Position numbers and translations under genes: made by a program. 41,535 nt of DNA, taken from Geofilum rubicundum JCM 15548 (GTDB lineage: Bacteria; Bacteroidota; Bacteroidia; Bacteroidales; Marinilabiliaceae). The notes beneath the pieces are model-generated. The model was not told where the DNA came from, searched no databases, and saw only the letters and a list, made by a program, of their open reading frames with translations. The DNA lies in the NCBI RefSeq assembly GCF_000974365.1, contig NZ_BAZW01000037.1, forward strand, positions 1-41,535, read 5' to 3'. Of the stretch, positions 34,382-41,535 are shown one piece after another (positions within the stretch are counted from its first letter, which is position 1; each line of letters opens with the position of its first letter).

Positions 34382-35496
34382 ATGATGGTAGACTACAATG
34401 TGGTTTTTCAAATCGTTTTGGGAGGATTGGTATCCTTTATTCTTGTTTTTATGTCCATCCCAACGATTTTAAAAGTTTCTTACTCCAAGAATTTATTTGA
34501 TGAACCCGGTAAGCGTCGGTACATAAAGGAAGAGTCCCTACCCTGGGCGGGTTGGCCATATTTTTTGGCATCCTCTTTACCTATTCGTTTTATCTCGATT
34601 GGTTTGATTACCGCGCTATTCCCTATCTCATACCTTCTTTACTCATTATCTTTTCCATTGGAATTAAGGACGATATAATGGTTACCGCACCCATTATGAA
34701 GCTGATGGGGCAAGTGATAGCCGCACTGATCATTGTTGGATTCGGGGATTTACGTATTACCGATTTTCATGGCTTTTTTGGTTTGCGGCCGGATTATTTT
34801 GTGAGTCTTGCTTTTTCCTTGCTTTTTTTGGTCTTTATTGTGAATGGATTCAATCTGATTGATGGTGTGGATGGATTGGCAGCCATAACTGGGATTGTCA
34901 GTATCACTGGTTTTTCCGTTTGGTTTTACATCAATGGAGAGGTGGTGTTGCCTGTGTTGGGCGCCATTGTCAATGGCGCCTTGCTGGCCTTTCTTTATTT
35001 CAATGTGCTTTCAAAATCCCAAAAGATATTTATGGGGGATACCGGCTCACTTCTTATCGGCTTTATTGTGGCTGTTTTTGGCATTCGTTTTATGGAATAC
35101 AATGTGGAACCCCTTAGACCAGCCCTCAGGTTTACCATGATTTCCGCCCCGGCTGTGGCACTTGCCATTCTTATTGTTCCGGTGATTGATACCATTCGGG
35201 TGTTTTTTCTTCGCTTATCAAAGGGGCAATCGCCTTTTGCGGCCGACAAAACCCACATTCATCACCGATTGCTGACCTTAGGGTTTTCTCACATTCAGGT
35301 GGCCCTGTTGTTGGGCTCCGTTAATGTAATATTCATCCTACTTTCTTATTGGCTGAGAGATTTGGGCACCATTAAATTGTTATCCATTAACATGATTCTT
35401 GGCTTGGTTGTTTTTCACTTGCCCTCCCTGGCCATCCGGTACCGCTTGCGGAAAATGCGTTCCAGAAAATTGAACGAGCGCTCCCTTCATAAATAA
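34382..35496 (+). CDS. WecA/MraY-type undecaprenyl-phosphate sugar-1-phosphate transferase (one frame break near 34540)
   Basis: A polytopic membrane enzyme that transfers a sugar-1-phosphate to undecaprenyl phosphate, starting a polysaccharide repeat. The start at 34382 leads into NLFDEPGKRR. The frame then breaks at about 34520-34545. A single added base continues with VPTLGGLAIFFGILF and the rest of the family: SIGIKDDIMVTAP, GFNLIDGVDGLA, IFMGDTGSLLIG, and the HIHHRL motif near the C-terminus that is typical of WecA/TagO-like members. The restored length is 371 residues. The WecA-type motifs make GlcNAc-1-phosphate a likely substrate, but this is inference. Confidence 0.88.
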
Positions 35497-35500
35497 GCTT

Positions 35501-36261
35501 ATGTTTCTATCTTTAATTACGGTTACTTATAATGCTTGTTCTTCTTTGGAACAAACCATCCTTTCGGTGGAGCAACAGCAATATAAGGATCTGGAATACA
35601 TTATTATTGACGGTGGGTCAAGCGACGGGACGCGGGAAATGTTGAGAAAATATCCCGATGTGGTGACGATGGTGGTCAGTGAATCCGATAAGGGTATTTA
35701 CGATGCCATGAATAAGGGCTTGCGAAAGGCCACGGGGGATGTGGTGGGTTTTTTGCATGCCGACGACCGTTTTGCCCATTCAAGGGTCTTACAAAAGGTA
35801 ATGAATATTTTTGAAGATAGGGGGTAGATGTGCTGTACGGGGATTTACAATATGTGACATCTTTTGTCCCGCTAAGGGTTTTACGACATTGGAAAAGTGG
35901 TCACTTTGATCCTCAACTCCTTTCAAAAGGCTGGATGCCACCGCATCCAACCGTATATTTCCGACGTTCGCTCCTTCCCAAAGTTGGCTTCTTTGATACT
36001 TCTTATAAGATATCAGCTGATTACGATTGGCTGCTACGGTTATTGAACGCAGATGACGTGTCGGTAAAATATTTGCCTGAAGTCATGGTGCTTATGGCGA
36101 CAGGCGGTGCGAGCAATAAGAGCCTGAAAAACATTATTCAAAAATCCCGTGAGGATTATCGGGCCATGAGAGGCAACCAGGTCGGCGGTATTTTTACGCT
36201 CCTCCGCAAAAATTTGAGCAAGGTTGGGCAGTTTTTATCCCCTAAACCAAGTGAAATGTAA
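35501..36261 (+). CDS. Family 2 glycosyltransferase (one frame break near 35822)
   Basis: A GT-A fold glycosyltransferase of about 253 residues. SLITVTYNACSSLEQTILSVE opens the nucleotide-sugar domain and YIIIDGGSSDGT is the family's conserved loop. SDKGIYDAMNKGL and FLHADDR (DxD-type metal motif) follow. The first frame stops at 35827 (EDRG). Adding one G to the G5 run at 35820-35824 gives EDRGVDVLYGDLQYV and continues to 36261 with HPTVYFRRSLL and ISADYDWLLRLL. The start at 35501 is 4 bases after the WecA-like stop, so the two are translationally coupled. The sugar is unknown. It probably adds the second sugar of the repeat unit. Confidence 0.88.
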
Positions 36262-36363
36262 TTAGATGCCGGATTATCACATTTTTTTTTTAGATTCGCT
36301 AGCCTGATGTTCCATGAATTTTCAGGCAGTCATTTTAATATCATCCTATAAACTATAACAGGC

Positions 36364-38737
36364 ATGGCCATCCCTGTCAACCAACCCGGACAAATGCCCG
36401 GTAAAAATATATCGAATGATGGTTTTTCTGATATCAGAAAAATTATTCGGCTGATAATTCGCAATTGGTATCTATTTGTCATTTTCGTCCCCATAGGATT
36501 GGGAACCGCATGGATATATCACCGTTACACTGTGCCTGTTTACCGGGCCTCCATTACCATGATTTTTAAAGTGGATCAGGAACGGAGTTTTTCCAATTCT
36601 GTGCTGACTGAGGCTTTGGACTCTCGCCTGAAATGCGGAGCTTCGAAAACCAGAGTTTCATTATTCGCAGTCACGCCATGGTATTGAGAGCCATTAATCG
36701 CCTGGATTTTGGTGTGTCTTATTATTCCAAAGGTCGGTTAAAAGATACGGAAATATACGATCCATTGCCTTTCATCGTCCGGTTTGATTCCATCCACCCG
36801 CAATTGCTGAATACCAATTTTGAGGCGACCGTGCTTCCCGATGGTCAAATTGAATTGTCTGTCAGATCAGAAGGCGGGCACCTGCACATCTACCAGACTG
36901 CCCGAAATAGCGGTTATTCCGGACCAGTCAGTTTCGACGGGGTGGTCTCTGTAGGCGAGCAGGTGGAACATCCCTATTTTTCATTTACCCTTGAAGCACC
37001 GGTAGAAGGACGCTTACCGGAGCCGGGAAGTTATATGTTTCGGTTTAATTCACATTCTGCGATTGCTTCCGGATTCAGGTCCTCTTTATCGGTTTCTCCC
37101 TACCGCGAAGGATCTTCCATCATTTTTATTTCTACGACCGGACAACAACCTCAAAAGCTGGTTAAGTTTCTGAATACTTTTTCCGAAGAGGTCATCATTA
37201 ATAACCTGGAACGAAAAAATGATATGGCCAACCGATCCATTGAGTTTATTCAACGGCAATTGGTTCAGGTAGCTGACACGCTTAAAGTGACCCAGCAAAA
37301 GTTGATGGACTTCAGGCGGGAAAACCGGTTTATGATGCCGTCTGAAATGTCGTCCCGCCTGTCTGAAGAGTTTTTTGAGCAGGAGAAGCAGAGGCGGATG
37401 CTGGAAGTGAGTTATGGATATTTTGAGGATATTAAGGGCCGATTGGTTGAAAACAACCTGGAGGAAAGTGATTATTTGTTGCCGGCTTTTTCCAGTGAAC
37501 CAGCTGCCATTGTTCAGCAATTTGTGCGCGATCATCTGGCCTTGCTTCAGGAGCAGAGTTTGATAGCCAACCAGGCAGGAAACAGCAATCCCTACCAGGT
37601 AGAGTTGGAAAAGAAGATTGCCCTGTCGCAGGAAACGCTCTTAATGGCCATAGAAAAGCAAATGGAGAGTATCCGGATGCAGCAGGTAGAAATAGGACGT
37701 CAAACATCCAAACTCACGGCCCAAATAGGGGATTTACCCGAGCTGGAGCGCGACTTCCTGGCCATGGAAAGGACCCATAAACTCAATGATGCCATATACA
37801 CTTTTTTGCTTCAAAAAAGTTCGGAAATGCAAATTGCCAAAGCCTCCAATGTGCCTGATAATGAGGTGCTGGATCAGGCATCTGTAGGTGGTCCTATTTC
37901 GCCCACAGAAAGAAGCAATTACAGTAAGGGACTAATGGCCGGTTTGATTATTCCGGCTTGATCATCGCTTTAAAAGAGCTGTTTAATACCCGAGTCAGAG
38001 GAAGGGAAGACATTGACGGGCTCTTTAAAGATACCCCTATTGTCGGGGAGATTATGCGCAGTCGTGATAATATCGACAATGTCGTTTTGACAGAGACCAA
38101 CTCTGTTATTGCGGAGTCGTTTCGTTCCCTGAGGGCCCGGCTCCGGTTTTTGCTTTCGCAAAATCCGGGTAAAGTCATCTCTGTTACTTCTACCAATACA
38201 GGGGATGGTAAGACCTTTTGTGCGGTGAATCTGGCTTCGGTGTTTGCCATATCCGGAAAGAAAACGGCTTTGGTAGGTTTCGATTTGCGCAAGCCACGTT
38301 TGTCGGAGATTTTCGAGTTATCCAACTTGCCTGGAATCAGCAATTTTTTGATTGGACAGGTGGCTTTTGAAGACATTGTTAAACCCACTGATCAGGAAGA
38401 TTTATTTGTCATTCCGGCCGGCATCATTCCCCCCAATCCTTCGGAATTGATTACATCTTCTAAAACGTCTGAGTTATTTAAGCAATTGCGGGAAAATTTT
38501 GATATTATTATTTTAGATACCCCACCAGTCGGTTTGGTTTCTGATGGACGTTTGCTGATGGATATGGCCGATTGTCATCTGTTTGTTGTTCGTGCGGGAG
38601 TGACGGAGAAGGAGCATTTTGCCATCACACTGTCCAACCTGATTGCGGAAAAGGTCAGTTGTATTGGTGTGGTTCTGAATGATGTCACTACAACCCGAAA
38701 GGGCTATGGGTATTACTCCTCCGGATATTTTAATTAG
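36364..38737 (+). CDS. Second Wzc-like exopolysaccharide tyrosine autokinase (two frame breaks)
   Basis: A paralogue of the kinase at 30908-33306. The N-terminus has the Wzz-type helix (WYLFVIFVPIGLGTAWIYH). Breaks occur at the A3 run 36631-36633 (one A missing; restores SRLKMRSFENQSF) and at TT 37958-37959 (one T missing; restores GLIIPALIIALKELFN, the second membrane helix). The periplasmic coiled-coil/GNVR-like part lies between. The kinase has Walker A TNTGDGKT, Walker A' LVGFDLRKP and Walker B IIILDTPP. The C-terminal tyrosine cluster is shorter than in the other copy: GYGYYSSGYFN. The restored length is 791 residues. It lies 102 bases downstream of the glycosyltransferase. Confidence 0.9.
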
Positions 38738-38769
38738 TTTGTTAACTGTCGTTTTGTAATTGCGGATCA

Positions 38770-39787
38770 ATGATAAACAGGTTTGAGAATTACCCTTTAA
38801 AAAAACACCATACTTTCGGACTGGATGTAACTGCTAAATATTTCTTTGAATACGCTTCACTGGAGGAGTTGCTGCAAATTCTGGTCGACCCCTTATTGCA
38901 AACCCATGATTGCTTATTGTTGGGTGGAGGCAGCAATCTTTTGTTTTTGGGCGACTATAAGGCGTTGTTTTGCACTCTGCCATTATGGGCATGGAGGTTA
39001 TTGAAACAAATGCCCGTTCTGTGGTGGTTAAAGTAGGAGCGGGGGTTGAATGGGATGCTCTGGTCGAATGGAGCGTGCGTAATAATTTTGGCGGTATAGA
39101 GAATTTGTCCTGGATTCCCGGGGATGTTGGAGCTGCTCCGGTACAGAATATTGGCGCTTATGGGGTGGAGTTCAAGGATGTTTTGTAAAAGCGGAAGGGG
39201 TATATCTGGCGAGTGGCGAACCTTTTTCAATAGATCATGCTGCTTGTGATTTTGCTTACCGTGACAGTATTTTTAAAAATGAGCTAAAAAACAAGGTTGT
39301 TCTTACTTTCGTGTATTTACGACTGGATAAGTCTCCCCGGTTTTTGTTGGATTACGGCAATGTGCGTGAAGCTGTGGAAATGCTGGGAGAACCCAGTCTC
39401 CGGAATGTGCGGCAGTGCATCGTGGATATTAGAAGACAGAAATTACCCGATCCCGGAGTATTTGGCAATGCCGGTAGCTTTTTTAAGAATCCGATGGTGG
39501 ATGTTTCCGTTCTATCCGCTGTTCAGGCTGATTTCCCGGAGGTTCCTTTCTATACCATGCCAGAAAGTGGCAGGGTGAAGATACCTGCCGGCTGGTTGAT
39601 CGAAAAAGCCGGATGGAAAGGGCAGTCGCTGGGCAATGCTGCCGTTCACAAAAATCAGGCCTTGGTCCTTATCAATAAGGGCCATGCTACGGGGCGAGAG
39701 ATTTTGACTTTGGCGGAAGCCATTGAAGCAGATATCAGGTATAAATTTAATATTACATTGCAGCGGGAGGTCAATGTGGTTGAATAG
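38770..39787 (+). CDS. murB: UDP-N-acetylmuramate dehydrogenase MurB (two frame breaks)
   Basis: Reduces UDP-GlcNAc-enolpyruvate in peptidoglycan precursor synthesis; FAD and NADPH dependent. The FAD-binding blocks [16 protein letters not shown] and [16 protein letters not shown], and the catalytic-serine region [11 protein letters not shown], are clear and are of the type I (three-domain) kind. Breaks: T4 at 38968-38971 needs a fifth T (restores [13 protein letters not shown]). T4 at 39181-39184 needs another T (restores [11 protein letters not shown]). The restored length is 339 residues, as expected for type I MurB. The gene begins 32 bases after the kinase and is essential, so real inactivation is very unlikely. 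Confidence 0.93.
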
Positions 39788-39806
39788 GAGGTGACCCGAT
39801 CTCCAC

Positions 39807-41168
39807 TTATTTAGATTGCTCGCTCAGCATGAGTTTCTTGACTTTCCATCTGAATCGGGTCAGCAATTGAGCCCCTACCAGCATCAGTCCCACCATATAA
39901 CCCAACCAGATGCCCTGTGGTCCCAGGTTTAACACAAAGCCTGCCACATAACTTACCGGCAAGGCAATGGGGAAGTAGGCAATGATCAGCATAATCATGG
40001 GAATTTTGGTGTCCTCAATGCCACGCAGGGCACCCAACGAAATGACCTGAATGCCATCAAACAACTGGAATAGCCCGCCGACAAACATTAAGCCGGCTGC
40101 AATAGCTATTACCTCCTGATCGGGCACAAAGAACCCGGGGATTTTGTAGCGAAACGACAAAAAGGTCACTAAACTCACAAACATAAATACCAACACCATG
40201 TGCAGGGAGGCGTAAAAGGCGCGATTCATTCCTGTTATTTGGCCGGCCCCTCTGAAATGACTGACTTTAACGGTCGTGGCCGCAGCCAATCCGGCTGAAA
40301 TCATATAGGTCAGGGTTACCAGACTCATCACTATCTGATGCGCAGCCAGCTCTTTCTCTCCAATCCATCCCATCATAATGCTTCCCAGACTAAAGGTGAG
40401 CACTTCAACAATGTATTGTCCGCCAATGGGAGATCCCACCCTAAGCATCCGAAGCGATTGCTTGAAATTGAAGCGGATCATTTTCCAGTGCGTTCTTTCG
40501 GGCTTAAAAAAATCCAATTTAAAATAGAGGTAGGTGAATGCCATGGGCATAACTACTCTGGCAATGAGAGTGGCATAGCCTGCACCCATGATGCCATAGG
40601 CCGGAAATCCTGCTTTGCCGTAGATCAGGAGGTAGTTGAGAAAGATGTTGAGAATATTGGCACTGAGGGTTATAATCATGGCAATGCGGGTATTGCCCAG
40701 GCCTTCGGCATACTGTTTAAATATGAAAAAGAATTGGAAGGGCAGGAGGGACGCCACCAATAGCATATAATAAGGTATGGCTAATTTCACGACTTCCTCA
40801 GGCTGTCCCATGAAGGGGATGGCCAGAGCCACCAGGGCCATTAGAATCGTTTGAAGGAGTGCCATTACCGGATGGGTATACATCGACTGCTTAAACCAAT
40901 TGGCGGCTTCGGGTCTGTTATTGCTCCCGAAAGCTTTCCCAGCCAAGGGGGTAAGTCCCGTTACCAAACCAATCCCAAACATCATTCCCACCACAAAAAT
41001 ATTGTTCGCCAGGGCAACCGCTGCCAGCTCGGTAGCTCCAAGCTGACCCACCATAATGTTATCGGCCAGCACAACAATCATTTGTCCGGCCTGAGATAGC
41101 ATGACGGGCAAGGCTAACGCAAAATTTGACTTGTAGTGGGGACGGAAAATGGAAAAATAATTGGCCAT
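39807..41168 (-). CDS. MATE-family efflux transporter
   Basis: Inner-membrane exporter of the multidrug and toxin extrusion family. The open frame extends to 41228 but the start at 41168 (MANYFSIFRPHYKSNFALALPVMLSQ) fits the family, giving 453 residues and about 12 helices. Typical blocks are PVMLSQAGQMIVVLADNIMVG, GIGLVTGLTPLAGKAFG, YAEGLGNTRIAMIITLSANI and ISLGALRGIEDTKIPM. It lies convergent to murB with a 19-base gap. The substrate cannot be predicted. The reading frame is intact. Confidence 0.93.
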   Translation of the reverse strand: MANYFSIFRPHYKSNFALALPVMLSQAGQMIVVLADNIMVGQLGATELAAVALANNIFVVGMMFGIGLVTGLTPLAGKAFGSNNRPEAANWFKQSMYTHPVMALLQTILMALVALAIPFMGQPEEVVKLAIPYYMLLVASLLPFQFFFIFKQYAEGLGNTRIAMIITLSANILNIFLNYLLIYGKAGFPAYGIMGAGYATLIARVVMPMAFTYLYFKLDFFKPERTHWKMIRFNFKQSLRMLRVGSPIGGQYIVEVLTFSLGSIMMGWIGEKELAAHQIVMSLVTLTYMISAGLAAATTVKVSHFRGAGQITGMNRAFYASLHMVLVFMFVSLVTFLSFRYKIPGFFVPDQEVIAIAAGLMFVGGLFQLFDGIQVISLGALRGIEDTKIPMIMLIIAYFPIALPVSYVAGFVLNLGPQGIWLGYMVGLMLVGAQLLTRFRWKVKKLMLSEQSK

Positions 41169-41228
41169 GAATGATGCGACTTTTAAAACGCAAAGATGCC
41201 TGATTATTGTGAAAACCTTCTCATACAA

Positions 41229-41535
41229 GCATCAGAAATTTCTTCATAATAGTCTGCTTTAAACGCATGCAGTTTATAAGGTTCTCATTACAAGGGTATA
41301 AAGGTTATTGAATAAGTATGTGTAAAATGTATTGATGTAAGTGTTAATTAATTCAATATATTTTTAAAATTATCTAGTAGTAGAAAAAAAATAAAATAGA
41401 AATAAAAAATTTGTAATCTGTAATGAAATTATGAAAGCTGGTCAAAATTTTTGAAAGAATTTTAAAATATTTTGAAGTAGAATTTTTTTTAATGTTTCAT
41501 ATATAAAAATTTAGGGATAATTGAAAAGTTTCTAA
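41229..41535. other. AT-rich non-coding end of the window
   Basis: About 300 bases upstream of the leftward MATE gene with very high A+T content, notable A- and T-runs, and no open frame or recognisable RNA. A MATE promoter would lie here, but no clear TAnnTTTG box could be selected with confidence. Confidence 0.6.

Noticed and set aside
35820-35830. Programmed ribosomal frameshift in the glycosyltransferase and other broken genes
   Set aside because: The breaks lie at unrelated homopolymers and have no shared slippery heptamer. All need the same +1 base correction, and they hit housekeeping genes such as murB twice.
36282-36363. Possible promoter in the 102-base gap before the second BY-kinase gene
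   Set aside because: Only a T-run and a weak hairpin-like stretch are visible; no TAnnTTTG box with plausible spacing.

Overview
This window looks like chromosomal DNA from a member of the Bacteroidota, probably Bacteroidales/Marinilabiliales-like (inference from gene content only). The evidence is a complete Bat (Bacteroides aerotolerance) operon, a TonB-dependent receptor paired with a DUF4249 lipoprotein, a DUF2027/Smr protein, Wzi/Wza/Wzc-type exopolysaccharide genes, and many upstream sequences matching the Bacteroidota -7 promoter box TAnnTTTG. I saw no rRNA, tRNA, CRISPR array, prophage or insertion sequence.

Layout. 1-7135 is mostly leftward: short tandem repeats, a Tat-exported TIM-barrel sugar isomerase/epimerase-like protein, a lipoprotein with a HELGH zinc-protease motif, and a DUF4249/TonB-receptor pair. 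7365-12912 is rightward: a DUF4395 membrane protein, HtpG, an alanine/ornithine-racemase-like PLP enzyme and a DEAD-box RNA helicase. 13043-21566 is one leftward operon in the order moxR, DUF58, a BatD-like/DUF4381-like gene, batA, batB, batC, batD, batE. 21790-28558 is a mixed housekeeping stretch: an Asp-rich lipoprotein, a BFD-like iron-sulfur protein, queA, DUF2027/Smr, a dihydroorotase-like protein without its metal ligands, two tail-to-tail EamA transporters, and a 51-residue, 8-cysteine metallothionein-like protein. 28703-38737 is an exopolysaccharide/capsule locus built around a divergent promoter region at about 34111-34381. Leftward it has wza-like, wzc-like and wzi-like genes; rightward it has a WecA/MraY-type sugar-phosphate transferase, a family 2 glycosyltransferase and a second BY-kinase. 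A WcaF-like acetyltransferase sits at its left edge. MurB and a MATE exporter close the window, followed by an AT-rich non-coding end.

How the genes fit together. The MoxR ATPase and the VWA, TPR and BatD proteins form one envelope-associated module. The polysaccharide genes cover initiation on a lipid carrier (WecA-like), sugar addition (GT2), acetylation (WcaF-like), chain-length control and export (two Wzc-like, Wza-like) and surface attachment (Wzi). No Wzx flippase or Wzy polymerase is in view.

Important caveat: eleven otherwise intact genes carry fourteen reading-frame breaks. Every one is repaired by adding a single base, nearly always to a short homopolymer. All changes go in the same direction (deletion), so this is most simply a sequencing or assembly artefact rather than gene decay. 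These genes are annotated over their whole span with the break marked.
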